A stretch of DNA of 64,000 nucleotides from Chelativorans petroleitrophicus (GTDB lineage Bacteria; Pseudomonadota; Alphaproteobacteria; Rhizobiales; Rhizobiaceae), in assembly GCF_025398195.1 (NCBI RefSeq), contig NZ_JAODNV010000005.1, positions 231,357 through 295,356 on the forward strand. Reading direction: 5' to 3'. Both the position numbers and the translations under genes were made by a program. Below the pieces are notes generated by a model. It did not search any database. It was not told the origin of the DNA and saw nothing but the letters and a program-made list of their open reading frames with translations. Positions 1-9,644 of this stretch are shown piece after piece (positions within the stretch are counted from its first letter, which is position 1; each line of letters begins with the position of its first letter).

Positions 1-186
1 CGCGCCTTCCGCGTCATGGAAGGGCTGAAATACGGTCTCGTCGGCGTCAATGAAGGCCTGATCACGACCGTGGAGGCTCCGTTTGGCGGCTTCAAGGAAT
101 CGGGGCTCGGCAAGGAAGGTGGATATCAGGGCATCGAGGATTATCTCGATACCAAATATGTCTGCATCGGCGGGCTGGGGCTTTAG
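1..186 (+). CDS. gabD: Aldehyde dehydrogenase C-terminus, succinate-semialdehyde dehydrogenase type (partial)
   Basis: Only the last 61 codons are in the window; the 5' part lies upstream. The frame ends at TAG (184-186) and reads through the conserved C-terminal aldehyde dehydrogenase signature [16 protein letters not shown], then [14 protein letters not shown]. That ending is typical of GabD-type NAD(P)-dependent succinate-semialdehyde dehydrogenases of the GABA pathway. The glycine-rich FGGFKESG stretch belongs to the C-terminal part of the fold, so neither the catalytic cysteine nor the Rossmann fold can be checked here. It converges with cinA, with no intergenic room for a long terminator. 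Another aldehyde dehydrogenase of the same superfamily is possible. Confidence 0.8.
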   Translation, partial: RAFRVMEGLKYGLVGVNEGLITTVEAPFGGFKESGLGKEGGYQGIEDYLDTKYVCIGGLGL

Positions 187-678
187 CTAAGCCTTGCTCG
201 CTGCCTCCAGCACCAGGGACAGCGCGGTCGCCACGCTGTCCCTGCGCACGATGGCGCGCTCCCCGGCAAGGAAGATGCGCTTTTCCGCGCGTGGCTCCTT
301 GCCCTTCACGGCCAGACCGAACCAGACAAGACCCACAGGCTTTTCCGCGCTGCCGCCGCCGGGTCCGGCGATACCGGTGATCGAGACGGCCATATCCGCG
401 CGGGAATGGCGGAGGGCGCCTTCTGCCATCTCGCGCGCGGTTTCTGCAGACACTGCGCCGTGCTGGCTCAGGGTTTCCTCCGAGACGTCGAGGAGCTCCA
501 TCTTCGCCTCGTTGGAATAGGTGACGAAGCCGCGCTCGAATACGTTGGAGGCGCCCGCAAGGTCCGTCAGGGCGGCGCTCACCATTCCGCCGGTGCAGGA
601 TTCGGCCGTGGCGAGTTTCAGGCCCTTTTTCTCAAGCGTACGCAATACCTTAGCGGCCAACATTGAGGTGTCGCTCAT
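187..678 (-). CDS. cinA: CinA C-terminal domain protein, nicotinamide-nucleotide amidohydrolase (PncC type)
   Basis: A 163-aa protein made only of the CinA C-terminal domain. This family deamidates nicotinamide mononucleotide to nicotinate mononucleotide in pyridine nucleotide recycling. The signature LATAESCTGGMVSAALT (about residues 22-38) and VSITGIAGPGGGSAEKPVG (about 98-116) are both present. The N-terminal molybdopterin-binding-like domain found in long CinA proteins is absent, as is usual in Rhizobiales. The gene starts 3 nt after the stop of ispDF, so the two are almost certainly co-transcribed. Function is inferred from the family. Confidence 0.9.
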   Translation of the reverse strand: MSDTSMLAAKVLRTLEKKGLKLATAESCTGGMVSAALTDLAGASNVFERGFVTYSNEAKMELLDVSEETLSQHGAVSAETAREMAEGALRHSRADMAVSITGIAGPGGGSAEKPVGLVWFGLAVKGKEPRAEKRIFLAGERAIVRRDSVATALSLVLEAASKA

Positions 679-681
679 TCC

Positions 682-1920
682 TCACCCTCCGTCAGCCAGG
701 CGGCCGGGATAGACGACTGTTGCGGTCGCGATCGCGGCAATTCCCTCGGCACGTCCGATGAACCCCAGTCCCTCGTTCGTCGTCGCCTTCACAGAAAGGC
801 GCTCGGCGGAAATTCCGAGCATGCGGGAAAGTTCCGCGCGCATCGCGTCGCGATGAGGGCCGATCTTGGGCGCTTCGCAGATCAGCGTGATGTCGGCGTT
901 GGCAATGCGCCCGCCGCGCTCGCGCACCAGCCGCACGGCATGCTCGACGAAGAGATGGGACGGGGCACCCTTCCACTTGGGATCCGAGGGCGGGAAGTGG
1001 GTGCCGATGTCGCCTGCCCCGCAGGTGGCAAGCAGCGCGTCTGTCAGCGCATGCAGGCCCACATCGGCGTCGGAATGACCCGACAGCCGTCGCGAATGAG
1101 GAATCTTTACCCCACAAAGGGTTACGTTGTCGCCTTCAACAAAAGCATGTACGTCGTAGCCGTTACCCGTGCGCACATCCGGCAAACCGTTCATCATTCC
1201 TCCCAGTCTCTGGTCGGCCAGCGCGAGGTCACGCGCCCACGTGATCTTCACATTGTCCGGAGAGCCTTCGACCAGACGGTTTTCCAGCCCTGCCCATTCG
1301 GCGATGGACGCATCGTCCGTGAAGCCGTCGAGCCCTGCTTGGGCAGCTTTCTCGTGCGCGGCTAGGATCGCACGGAATGGAAAGCCCTGCGGGGTCTGCG
1401 CGGCAAAAAGCCCGTCGCGCGGAACCGTACCCGCCACGCGCATGTCCTTTTCCGCGTGTTTCAGCGTATCGGAAACCGCAACGGCGGGAAGGGCGCCGTT
1501 GTGCTCCCCTACGGCGTCGATCACCCGGTCGATCAGAACGGCATCGACAAAGGGCCGTACGGCATCGTGGATGAGCACGATCTCGGGCTCGAGGTCTTCG
1601 ATGGCCCGAAGGGCAAGCCGTGTCGATTCCTGCCGCGTAGCCCCGCCTGGCACCGCCCGCACATCGGCGTCGAGCCCGGCACTGGCCTGCGCGAAAAGAT
1701 CGTCGTCGTTGGGATGGATGGCGACCGCTATGGCGTCGATGCGCGGGTGCACTGCGAATGCTTCAAGCGTGTGACGGATCACCGGCTTGCCGCCGATGAT
1801 GCGGTATTGCTTGGGTCCTTGGTCGGTGTGGCCCGCCCGCGAGCCGCGGCCTGCCGCCACGAGCACGACAGCAACACTGCACTTCAGCGCCTTCTGATCC
1901 CTTTCAGATTGCGTAGTCAT
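682..1920 (-). CDS. ispDF: Bifunctional IspD/IspF: MEP cytidylyltransferase and MECDP synthase
   Basis: Fusion enzyme for two steps of the non-mevalonate isoprenoid pathway. The N-terminal half is Isp[14 protein letters not shown] near residue 20 is the nucleotide-binding loop, and HDAVRPFVD follows. The C-terminal half is Isp[12 protein letters not shown] with its metal-binding Asp/His, then [18 protein letters not shown] and [14 protein letters not shown]. The fusion is typical of Alphaproteobacteria. I chose ATG at 1920 (412 aa). A TTG 30 nt upstream (1950) would add [10 protein letters not shown], which precedes the conserved part without adding homology. It is divergent from dusB across about 107 bp and sits upstream of cinA. 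Confidence 0.95.
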   Translation of the reverse strand: MTTQSERDQKALKCSVAVVLVAAGRGSRAGHTDQGPKQYRIIGGKPVIRHTLEAFAVHPRIDAIAVAIHPNDDDLFAQASAGLDADVRAVPGGATRQESTRLALRAIEDLEPEIVLIHDAVRPFVDAVLIDRVIDAVGEHNGALPAVAVSDTLKHAEKDMRVAGTVPRDGLFAAQTPQGFPFRAILAAHEKAAQAGLDGFTDDASIAEWAGLENRLVEGSPDNVKITWARDLALADQRLGGMMNGLPDVRTGNGYDVHAFVEGDNVTLCGVKIPHSRRLSGHSDADVGLHALTDALLATCGAGDIGTHFPPSDPKWKGAPSHLFVEHAVRLVRERGGRIANADITLICEAPKIGPHRDAMRAELSRMLGISAERLSVKATTNEGLGFIGRAEGIAAIATATVVYPGRLADGG

Positions 1921-1959
1921 GGCGAGACGCTTAATTGCGAGCGCAGGCAAATGCCAGCG

Positions 1960-2014
1960 GATTTCTCCGGTGCAGAAATCATCCGTTGCGCGCGAAAGGA
2001 TTTCTGTCTAGAAA
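1960..2014. promoter_or_regulatory. Two inverted repeats in the ispDF/dusB divergent promoter region
   Basis: GATTTCT (1960-1966) is mirrored by AGAAATC (1974-1980). A second pair, TTTCT (2001-2005) and AGAAA (2010-2014), shares the same half-site sequence. The second pair lies 14 nt from the dusB start. The shared half-site suggests one regulator binding twice, but no protein can be named from sequence alone. Confidence 0.35.
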
Positions 2015-2027
2015 ATAGGCAGCGGAC

Positions 2028-3062
2028 ATGGGTGCCCGAATTTTGAGCAGCAATTCTCTACACAAGCTGGCGTTACCTCTTCGCGTGGGGGCAGTGGAAC
2101 TTCGCAACCGGGTGTTCCTGGCGCCCATGTCAGGCGTTACGGACCTTCCTTTCCGCTTGCTTGCGCATGCGCACGGAGCAGGGCTCGTCGTCTCCGAGAT
2201 GGTGGCGAGTGGCGAGCTTGCGAAAGGCCGAATGGATACCGAACGGCGCATCCGCCGCCCGAATATCGACGTGCATATGGTGCAGATCGCCGGGCGTGAA
2301 GCCCGCTGGATGGCGGAGGCTGCCCGCATCGCGGTGGACGAGGGCGCGGACATCATCGATATCAATATGGGCTGTCCAGCCAAGAAGGTGACCGGCGGCT
2401 ATTCGGGTTCGGCTCTGATGCGCGAGCCCGACCATGCACTGTCGCTGATCGAGGCGGTCGTGAAGGCGTCATCTGCTCCGGTGACGGTCAAGATGCGGCT
2501 CGGCTGGGACGAGAACAGCCTCAACGCGCCCGAAATTGCCCGCCGTGCCGAGGAGGCGGGCGTGGCGATGGTGACGGTGCACGGGCGCACACGCTGCCAG
2601 TTCTACAAGGGCAGGGCGGATTGGCGCGCAATCGCGGCGGTCAAACAGGCGGTTTCCATTCCTGTCGTTGCGAATGGAGATGCCGAAGGGCCTGCGGAGG
2701 CGATGGAGATGCTTGCGCAGTCCGGCGCCGATGCGGTGATGATCGGCCGCGCCCACTACGGGGCGCCGTGGAAGGCCGGCGCGCTCGCGCATTTCGCCGC
2801 CGGAAGCGTAGCGCCCGGCATCCCGGACGAAGAGCAGATGGCCGACTACGTGGCCACCCATTACGAGGCGATGCTGTCGCATTACGGCACAGGGCAGGGG
2901 GTGCGTCATGCACGCAAGCACCTGGGCTGGTATCTGGATCGCATGGGCGCCGCCAGCTCCACCCTGCGCCAGTCCATCATGACGGAGACCGATCCTCGGA
3001 CGGTCTTGCGGCTTCTGCGGGTCGCCTTTGGCGAACCGACTCCATGCAGGGAGGCAGCATGA
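2028..3062 (+). CDS. dusB: tRNA-dihydrouridine synthase DusB (NifR3)
   Basis: FMN-dependent enzyme that reduces uridines in the tRNA D-loop. A TIM barrel of 344 aa with the family signature [12 protein letters not shown] (about residues 32-43), the catalytic-cysteine region [21 protein letters not shown] (about 110-130), [12 protein letters not shown] and IPVVANGDA. It is the classic nifR3 gene ahead of ntrBC in alphaproteobacteria, historically linked to nitrogen control by position rather than by activity. Its TGA overlaps the ntrB ATG (ATGA), so translation is likely coupled. The start at 2028 is an ATG; a short non-conserved leader precedes the barrel. Confidence 0.95.
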   Translation: MGARILSSNSLHKLALPLRVGAVELRNRVFLAPMSGVTDLPFRLLAHAHGAGLVVSEMVASGELAKGRMDTERRIRRPNIDVHMVQIAGREARWMAEAARIAVDEGADIIDINMGCPAKKVTGGYSGSALMREPDHALSLIEAVVKASSAPVTVKMRLGWDENSLNAPEIARRAEEAGVAMVTVHGRTRCQFYKGRADWRAIAAVKQAVSIPVVANGDAEGPAEAMEMLAQSGADAVMIGRAHYGAPWKAGALAHFAAGSVAPGIPDEEQMADYVATHYEAMLSHYGTGQGVRHARKHLGWYLDRMGAASSTLRQSIMTETDPRTVLRLLRVAFGEPTPCREAA

Positions 3063-4192
3063 GCAGTAACACGCCCTATGCTGCCCACGGCGCGGCCCAT
3101 GTAGCGCAGCTTGCCGTCAACTCCATCGGCCATCCGGTCATCATGGTGGACAAGGACGGCTTCATCACCTTCGCAAATGCCGAGGCGGAGAATTTCTTCC
3201 GGTCGAGCGCCGCGATGCTGGCGCGCCATCGCTTGGCCGATTTCGTCCCCTTCGGCAGCCCGATGCTTTCGCTCGTGGAGCAGGTTCGCGAGCGCCGCGC
3301 GCCCTTCAACGAGTATCGCGTCGATATCTCCTCGCCCCGGCTCGGGCCGGACAAGGCAGTGGATATCTATGTCGCGCCGGTCTCGGAGCTTCCCGGTTCC
3401 GTCGTCGTCATGCTCCAGGAACGCTCGATGGCCGAGAAGATCGACCGCCAGATGACCCATCGCGGGGCGGCGCGCTCGGTAACGGGGCTGGCTGCGATGC
3501 TGGCGCACGAAATCAAGAACCCGCTTTCGGGCATCAGGGGCGCCGCCCAACTGCTCGAACAGGTCGTCTCCGACGACGACCGCGCGCTCGCCCGGCTGAT
3601 CACCGAGGAGACCGACCGGATCGTGGCGCTTGTGGATCGCATGGAGGTCTTTTCGGATGACCGGCCGGTCGACCGCGAACCGGTCAACATCCACATCGTT
3701 CTCGACCATGTGAAGGCCATCGCCAAGAGCGGATTTGCGAGCCACATCAAGATCGTCGAGGAATACGACCCATCTTTGCCCCTTATCCTCGCCAATCGCG
3801 ACCAGCTCGTGCAGGTCTTCCTGAACCTTGTGAAGAACGCCGCCGAAGCCATTGGGGATTCAAGCGGAGGCGAGATCAGGCTGACCACGGCTTTCCGTCC
3901 CGGCATCCGCTTTTCCGTGCCCGGTACGCGCGAGCGCGTCTCATTGCCTATGGAGTTCTGCGTGCATGACAACGGGCCGGGCGTGCCGGAAGATATTCAG
4001 TCGATTATCTTCGACCCTTTCATCACGACGAAGCAGAATGGCTCCGGGCTGGGCCTGGCCCTGGTAGCGAAGATCGTGGGCGCCCACGGAGGCATTGTCG
4101 AATGCGATTCCTCCTCCCGCGGCACTACGTTCCGCATCCTGATGCCGGCCTGGCGCGGGGAGGGGGAGGATACGGAAAGTCAGCGGACGTGA
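3059..4192 (+). CDS. ntrB: Nitrogen regulation sensor histidine kinase NtrB
   Basis: Soluble PAS-HisKA-HATPase kinase of the NtrBC pair that signals nitrogen status, normally under PII control. The PAS region is about residues 15-130 ([20 protein letters not shown]). The phospho-acceptor is H150 in [18 protein letters not shown]. The ATP-binding domain has the N box (LVKNAAEAI) and G boxes DNGPGVP and [12 protein letters not shown] 3059 overlaps the dusB stop; an in-frame ATG at 3044 inside dusB is a possible longer start. No membrane segment is present. ntrC follows after 4 nt, so dusB-ntrB-ntrC form one unit. Confidence 0.95.
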   Translation: MSSNTPYAAHGAAHVAQLAVNSIGHPVIMVDKDGFITFANAEAENFFRSSAAMLARHRLADFVPFGSPMLSLVEQVRERRAPFNEYRVDISSPRLGPDKAVDIYVAPVSELPGSVVVMLQERSMAEKIDRQMTHRGAARSVTGLAAMLAHEIKNPLSGIRGAAQLLEQVVSDDDRALARLITEETDRIVALVDRMEVFSDDRPVDREPVNIHIVLDHVKAIAKSGFASHIKIVEEYDPSLPLILANRDQLVQVFLNLVKNAAEAIGDSSGGEIRLTTAFRPGIRFSVPGTRERVSLPMEFCVHDNGPGVPEDIQSIIFDPFITTKQNGSGLGLALVAKIVGAHGGIVECDSSSRGTTFRILMPAWRGEGEDTESQRT

Positions 4193-4196
4193 AGGC

Positions 4197-5684
4197 ATGA
4201 GCGCACACGGCAACATCCTCGTGGCTGATGACGATGCGGCCATCCGTACGGTCCTCAATCAGGCGCTGTCCCGCGTCGGCCATCAAGTGCGGGTGACCTC
4301 GAACGCGGCGACGCTCTGGCGCTGGGTCACGGCGGGCGAGGGGGACCTTGTCATCACCGATGTTGTGATGCCCGACGAAAACGCCTTCGACCTTTTGCCG
4401 CGCATCAGGAAGGCCAGGCCCGATCTGCCGGTCATCGTCATGAGCGCCCAGAACACGTTCATGACCGCCATTCGCGCCTCGGAGGCGGGGGCCTACGAAT
4501 ATCTCCCCAAGCCCTTCGATCTGACGGAACTTCTCTCCATCGTGGGGCGCGCGCTGGCGGAGCCCCGTTCGAGGCCCGTGGAGAAAAAGGCGCCCGAGAC
4601 GCCCGAATCGATGCCGCTCGTCGGCCGCTCGCCGGCCATGCAGGACATCTACCGGATGCTCGCCCGCATGATGCAGACGGATCTCACGGTTATGATCGGC
4701 GGCGAATCGGGTACCGGTAAGGAGTTGGTGGCCCGCGCGCTGCACGAGTTCGGCAAGCGCCGCAACGGCCCCTTCGTTGCCATCAACATGGCGGCCATTC
4801 CGCGCGATCTGATCGAATCGGAGCTCTTCGGTCACGAAAAGGGCGCCTTCACCGGCGCGCAGCAGCGTTCGTCGGGGCGCTTCGAGCAAGCCGAGGGCGG
4901 CACGCTGTTTCTGGACGAGATCGGGGACATGCCGATGGAGGCGCAGACGCGGCTTCTGCGCGTGCTCCAACAGGGCGAATACACCACCGTGGGCGGCCGC
5001 ACGCCGATTAAGACCGATGTGCGCATCGTGGCCGCTACAAACAAGGACCTGCGCGCGCTCATCAATCAGGGACTTTTCCGCGAAGACCTGTTCTACCGCC
5101 TCAATGTGGTGCCGCTGCGCCTGCCGCCGCTGCGCGAGCGCACGGAGGATATTCCTGATCTCGTGCGCCATTTCTTCGCCCAGGCCGAACGTGAGGGGCT
5201 GCCCGCCAAGCGCATCTCCAAGGGCGGTTTTGACGCGATGATGCGCTATCCTTGGCCAGGCAATGTGCGGGAGCTGGAAAATCTCGTACGCCGGCTGGCA
5301 GCACTCTACCCACAGGAGGAAATCTCCGAGGAGATCATCCTCAATGAGCTATACGGCAGCGCGCCGGCCGCAAAATCGCAAGCCGAGGAGGGCACGGGCT
5401 CGGATCTGCCCCTCGGCCAGGCCGTCGAGCGCTACCTGCAGCGCTATTTCCGCGGCTTCGGCGCTGGATTGCCGCCGCCGGGGCTCTATCACCGGGTTCT
5501 GGCGGAGGTGGAGTATCCCCTGATCCTCGCCGCGCTCGCGGCCACGCAGGGAAATCAGATACGCGCGGCCGAACTTCTGGGTCTCAACCGCAATACGCTG
5601 CGCAAGAAGATTCGCGAGCTTGGCGTGGATATCTACCGCGCAACCCGGCCTTCCGGCAGCATTGGCAGCCTTCAGACGGAATAG
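4197..5684 (+). CDS. ntrC: Sigma-54-dependent response regulator NtrC
   Basis: 495-aa activator with three domains. The receiver has phospho-acceptor D55 (LVITDVVMP). The AAA+ domain has Walker A GESGTGKE (169-176) and an intact sigma-54 contact loop GAFTGA (216-221). The C-terminus is a Fis-type HTH ([21 protein letters not shown]). With phosphorylated NtrB input it would drive sigma-54 promoters for ammonium assimilation. It lies 4 nt behind ntrB. The intact GAFTGA contrasts with NtrX further downstream, where this loop is missing. Confidence 0.96.
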   Translation: MSAHGNILVADDDAAIRTVLNQALSRVGHQVRVTSNAATLWRWVTAGEGDLVITDVVMPDENAFDLLPRIRKARPDLPVIVMSAQNTFMTAIRASEAGAYEYLPKPFDLTELLSIVGRALAEPRSRPVEKKAPETPESMPLVGRSPAMQDIYRMLARMMQTDLTVMIGGESGTGKELVARALHEFGKRRNGPFVAINMAAIPRDLIESELFGHEKGAFTGAQQRSSGRFEQAEGGTLFLDEIGDMPMEAQTRLLRVLQQGEYTTVGGRTPIKTDVRIVAATNKDLRALINQGLFREDLFYRLNVVPLRLPPLRERTEDIPDLVRHFFAQAEREGLPAKRISKGGFDAMMRYPWPGNVRELENLVRRLAALYPQEEISEEIILNELYGSAPAAKSQAEEGTGSDLPLGQAVERYLQRYFRGFGAGLPPPGLYHRVLAEVEYPLILAALAATQGNQIRAAELLGLNRNTLRKKIRELGVDIYRATRPSGSIGSLQTE

Positions 5685-5760
5685 CCCTTCTTTCGCTATC
5701 CTGTGTCCACACCGCTGGGATTCTCTCCCGAAAGTCCACTGGCCCGTTGCAAAATCGCCA

Positions 5761-5784
5761 CAATGCGTTGCATATCTGCAACGC
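5761..5784. promoter_or_regulatory. Inverted repeat and CAA-N4-TTG site upstream of ntrY
   Basis: CAATGCGTTG (5761-5770) fits the CAA-N(3-5)-TTG type of element reported for NtrX in several alphaproteobacteria. It overlaps a perfect repeat GCGTTGCA (5765-5772) / TGCAACGC (5777-5784) with TATC between the arms. A further GTTGCAAAATCGC lies just upstream. The site is 56 nt before the ntrY ATG, suiting autoregulation of ntrYX. Assignment to NtrX is inference. Confidence 0.45.
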
Positions 5785-5839
5785 GATTGCCGGTTGCGTG
5801 ACGAACCGGCGAGGTTAATGGGGTGAGGGTGAGTTCTTT

Positions 5840-8122
5840 ATGAGCACGCAGGCGCCGGCCATGTCCGCAGAGCCGTACCGGCCCAATCCGACGGAGGGGC
5901 GGCGTCTCATGGCATGGCCAGGCATTCTGGCTGCGGCCGGCGCGCTGCTGACGGCTGCCGTCTCGTTCGCCGTTCTCCTGGGGCTCACGCCCCTTGCGCC
6001 CGACGCTTCCACCACTCTCGCGCTGATCGGTATCAACGCGGCCTTTGTCCTGATTCTGATCGGGCTGATCGCGCGCGAGGCGCACCGCATCTATACGGCG
6101 CGCAAGGGTGGCAAGGCTGCCTCGCGGCTGCATGTGCGCATCGTCGCCATGTTCTCGCTGGTGGCGGCGATTCCGGCCATATTGGTCGCCATTGTCGCTT
6201 CCATCACGCTCGATCTGGGTCTCGACCGCTGGTTCGAGATCAGAACCCGCGTCATCGTGCAGTCGTCGCTGTCCATCGCGGATGCCTATGTGCAGCAGAA
6301 CGCTCAGACGCTGCAGGGCACGACGCTCTCAATGGCGATCGACCTCGATCGCCTTCGCACCCTCTACAATCTCGACCGCACCGGGTTCCGCCAGGTGCTG
6401 ACGCAGCAGGCGAGGGGGCGGGGGCTTACCTATGCGGTGCTCATTCGTGAAGATGAGTCGGTCATCATGGGCGCCGAAATGCCCCGCTCCGGCGAGATTC
6501 CGGCCCCGCCCAACGGTGTTCTGGGGCAGGCTGCACAGGGGCTAACCGTCCTGTTCGACCTACCGCCCGGCAATCTGATCGGCGCCGTCGTAAAACTCAG
6601 GGAAATCCCCGACGCTTATCTCTACACGCTGCGCGAGCTCGACCCGCAGGTCATCAAGGCGCAGCGCATCGTTGCCGCCAATGCCGACGAATACCGAGCC
6701 CTGGAGGGGAACCGCTTCAATACGCAGGTCGCCTTCGCGCTACTCTATCTCATCGTGACGCTCGCCATCGTTCTGGCCGCCATCTGGACGGGCATTGCGG
6801 TCGCGGACCGGCTGGTGCGGCCCATCCGCCAACTCATCGCTGCGGCCGACGCGGTATCGACTGGAAACCTCGACGTTGCCGTCCCGGTACGCCGTTCCGA
6901 CGGGGACGTGGCCTCTCTCGGCGACACCTTCAACAAGATGACGCTGCAACTCAAGACGCAGCGCGACCAGCTCATCCATGCGCGCGACATGATAGACGAG
7001 CGCCGGCGCTTCACCGAAGCGGTGCTGTCGGGCGTGTCAGCGGGCGTCATCGGCGTCGACCGGCAGGGCACCGTCTCCATCGTCAACCGCTCGGCCGAAA
7101 CCATGCTTTCTATCCACGCCGCCGATACGCTGGGCAAGAATCTTACGGCCGTCCTTCCGCAGGTTGGACGCGTGTTCGAGGTCGGCAAGGCATCGGGGCG
7201 CAAGGTCTATCGCGACCAGGTGACCTTCTATCGCAGCGGCTCGGAGCGCACCTTCAACATCCAGATCACCACCGAGGAGACTGTGGGCGGCGCCGAGGAG
7301 CGCTCATATGTCGTGACGGTCGACGACATCACTGATCTGGTGCAGGCGCAGCGCTCCACCGCCTGGGCCGACGTGGCCCGGCGCATTGCCCACGAGATCA
7401 AGAATCCGCTCACCCCCATCCAGCTCTCCGCGGAGCGCATCCGCCGGCGTTTCGGGAAGGTGATCACCGAGGATCGCGAAATCTTCGACCAGTGCACCGA
7501 CACGATCATCCGCCAGGTCGGGGACATCGGCCGGATGGTGGACGAGTTCTCCGCTTTTGCGCGCATGCCCAAGCCGGATATGCAGAAGCTCGATCTGCGC
7601 GAGCCGTTGCGTGAGGCATCCTTCCTGATCGAGGTGAGCCGTCCCGACATCACGATAGAGAACGATCTGGGCAATCAGCCTCTGATCGGACGCTTCGATA
7701 CACGGTTGATGAGTCAGGCCTTCGGCAACATCATCAAGAACGCCGCCGAAGCAATCGATGCCGCATCGCGCGAGGCCGACCGCATGGGCGTGATCCGCAT
7801 CACTGCGCGGCAGGCGGGCGGGGTGATCGAGGTCAGCGTGATGGACAATGGCAAGGGCCTGCCGCGCGAGAACCGGCAAAGGTTGCTCGAGCCTTACATG
7901 ACGACGCGCGAGAAGGGCACCGGCCTGGGGCTCGCTATCGTCAAGAAGATCATCGAGGACCATGGCGGCCGGCTGGAGTTGCACGACGCTCCAGCCTCCT
8001 TCCACGGCGGTGTAGGCGCAATGGTGCGAATGCTGCTGCCGGCAGCACCCGATGAGCGGGGAAGCAGGGCAGGGGTGGGCGAGACTGCAGGTAGAACGGA
8101 AAAGATCGACAATGGCGTCTGA
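5840..8122 (+). CDS. ntrY: Transmembrane sensor histidine kinase NtrY
   Basis: 760-aa membrane kinase of the NtrYX pair, tied to nitrogen, redox and envelope responses in alphaproteobacteria. The N-terminus holds several hydrophobic segments (about residues 30-50, 58-80 and 100-125), followed by a periplasmic region, another TM near 295-320 and HAMP. Then come PAS (about 390-490), the HisKA acceptor in [20 protein letters not shown] and the HATPase (IIKNAAEAI, DNGKGLP, GTGLGLAIV). The last 11 nt overlap ntrX, so the pair is translationally coupled. A 155-nt leader containing a palindromic site separates it from ntrC, so it probably has its own promoter. Confidence 0.95.
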   Translation: MSTQAPAMSAEPYRPNPTEGRRLMAWPGILAAAGALLTAAVSFAVLLGLTPLAPDASTTLALIGINAAFVLILIGLIAREAHRIYTARKGGKAASRLHVRIVAMFSLVAAIPAILVAIVASITLDLGLDRWFEIRTRVIVQSSLSIADAYVQQNAQTLQGTTLSMAIDLDRLRTLYNLDRTGFRQVLTQQARGRGLTYAVLIREDESVIMGAEMPRSGEIPAPPNGVLGQAAQGLTVLFDLPPGNLIGAVVKLREIPDAYLYTLRELDPQVIKAQRIVAANADEYRALEGNRFNTQVAFALLYLIVTLAIVLAAIWTGIAVADRLVRPIRQLIAAADAVSTGNLDVAVPVRRSDGDVASLGDTFNKMTLQLKTQRDQLIHARDMIDERRRFTEAVLSGVSAGVIGVDRQGTVSIVNRSAETMLSIHAADTLGKNLTAVLPQVGRVFEVGKASGRKVYRDQVTFYRSGSERTFNIQITTEETVGGAEERSYVVTVDDITDLVQAQRSTAWADVARRIAHEIKNPLTPIQLSAERIRRRFGKVITEDREIFDQCTDTIIRQVGDIGRMVDEFSAFARMPKPDMQKLDLREPLREASFLIEVSRPDITIENDLGNQPLIGRFDTRLMSQAFGNIIKNAAEAIDAASREADRMGVIRITARQAGGVIEVSVMDNGKGLPRENRQRLLEPYMTTREKGTGLGLAIVKKIIEDHGGRLELHDAPASFHGGVGAMVRMLLPAAPDERGSRAGVGETAGRTEKIDNGV

Positions 8123-9473
8123 CATTCTGGTCGTCGACGACGAGGAAGATATCCGGGAACTGGTCGCGGGAATTCTGAGCGACGAGGGCCACGAGGCGCG
8201 CACGGCTGGCAACAGCGATGCGGCCCTCGCGGCGATTGCCGAGCGGGTGCCGAGGCTTGTGCTGCTCGACATCTGGCTGCAGGGCTCGACGCTGGACGGA
8301 ATGGCCCTGCTCGACAAGATCAAGGAAATGCACCCCGACCTGCCGGTGGTCATGATCTCCGGGCATGGCACCATCGAGACGGCCGTGGCGGCCATCAAGC
8401 GCGGCGCATATGACTTTATCGAAAAGCCGTTCAAGGCCGACCGGTTAATCCTGATCTGCGAGCGGGCGCTGGAGACGTCCAAGCTCCGCCGCGAGGTCTT
8501 GGACCTGAAGAAACGCAGCGGCGAAACCTTCGACCTCATTGGCAATTCGCCCGCCATCAACCAGCTGCGTCAGACCATTGAGCGTGTTGCGCCCACCAAC
8601 AGCCGCATCATGCTGATCGGCCCTTCCGGTTCCGGCAAGGAACTGGCCGCCCGCGCCATCCACGCCCTCTCCGCGCGTGCCAACGGGCCGTTCGTCTCAC
8701 TCAACGCCGCCTCGATCACGCCTGAGCGCATGGAGATCGAGCTTTTCGGCACCGAATCGAACGGCGGCGAGCGTAAGGTGGGGGCGCTCGAAGAGGCCCA
8801 TCGCGGCACGCTCTATCTCGATGAGGTGGCCGACATGCCGCGCGAGACGCAGGGCAAGATCCTGCGCGTGCTGGTCGATCAGCAGTTCGAGCGCGTGGGC
8901 GGCACCAAGCGCGTCAAGGTGGACGTGCGCATCATCTCGTCGACGGCCCGGAACCTCGAATCCCTGATCGCGGAGGGGCGCTTCCGGGAAGATCTATATC
9001 ATCGTCTGGCGGTGGTGCCGATCATGGTTCCGTCATTGGCGGAACGGCGCGAGGACATACCGCTGCTCGTGGAACATTTCATGCACCAGATCACCGCGCA
9101 GGCGGGCATCAAGCCTAGGCGGCTGGGCGAGGATGCTATGGCGGTGCTTCAGGCGCACAACTGGCCGGGCAACATCCGCCAGCTCCGCAACAATATTGAA
9201 CGGCTGATGATCCTAACGCGCGGCGAGGATGAAGATAAGCCGATCACTGCCGATCTCCTGCCGGCGGAGATTGGCGATGTGATGCCGCGTGTGCCCACGC
9301 AGTCGGATCAGCATATCATGGCGCTGCCCTTGCGCGAGGCGCGCGAGCTGTTCGAGAAGGAATACCTGCTTGCCCAGATCAACCGCTTCGGCGGCAACAT
9401 CTCACGCACGGCCGAATTCATCGGCATGGAACGCTCGGCGCTGCATAGGAAGTTGAAGTCGTTGGGAGTTTAA
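8112..9473 (+). CDS. ntrX: Response regulator NtrX (degenerate sigma-54 loop)
   Basis: 453-aa partner of NtrY. Receiver with D53 (LVLLDIWLQ), AAA+ domain with Walker A GPSGSGKE, C-terminal Fis-type HTH (NISRTAEFIGMERSALHRKL). Where NtrC reads [10 protein letters not shown], this protein reads GTESNGGERKVGALEEA, so the GAFTGA motif is absent. NtrX without GAFTGA is known in some alphaproteobacteria and is thought to act without classic sigma-54 contact. The start at 8112 gives MASDILVVDDEEDIREL, matching the start of the receiver fold; the frame is open further upstream inside ntrY. Confidence 0.93.
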   Translation: MASDILVVDDEEDIRELVAGILSDEGHEARTAGNSDAALAAIAERVPRLVLLDIWLQGSTLDGMALLDKIKEMHPDLPVVMISGHGTIETAVAAIKRGAYDFIEKPFKADRLILICERALETSKLRREVLDLKKRSGETFDLIGNSPAINQLRQTIERVAPTNSRIMLIGPSGSGKELAARAIHALSARANGPFVSLNAASITPERMEIELFGTESNGGERKVGALEEAHRGTLYLDEVADMPRETQGKILRVLVDQQFERVGGTKRVKVDVRIISSTARNLESLIAEGRFREDLYHRLAVVPIMVPSLAERREDIPLLVEHFMHQITAQAGIKPRRLGEDAMAVLQAHNWPGNIRQLRNNIERLMILTRGEDEDKPITADLLPAEIGDVMPRVPTQSDQHIMALPLREARELFEKEYLLAQINRFGGNISRTAEFIGMERSALHRKLKSLGV

Positions 9474-9480
9474 GGCCAGC

Positions 9481-9607
9481 GAGTAGTGAGTAGCGAATAG
9501 CGAGTAGGGACGGAGAATGAAGGTGAGGATTCGCGTGCACACGCAGGCGTCCGGTCAGCAGTTGCAAATCCCTATTCCCTATTCGCTATTCGCTCTTCGC
9601 TCTTCGT
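9481..9607. repeat. Long imperfect inverted repeat between ntrX and trkA
   Basis: The left arm (9481-9510) and right arm (9576-9607) are built from GAGTAG/GAATAG-type units and are near-complementary. TAGCGAATAGCGAGTAGGGA pairs with TCCCTATTCGCTATTCGCT over about 19 bp with one G-U, then the match weakens. The loop is about 65 nt. A transcript would form a large hairpin that could end or protect the ntr message. Short ATTCGCT-type repeats of this kind look like dispersed intergenic elements. Confidence 0.6.
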
Positions 9608-9644
9608 CATTCGCTGCCGGCGATCCGCATCAAGAGCAGGACGC

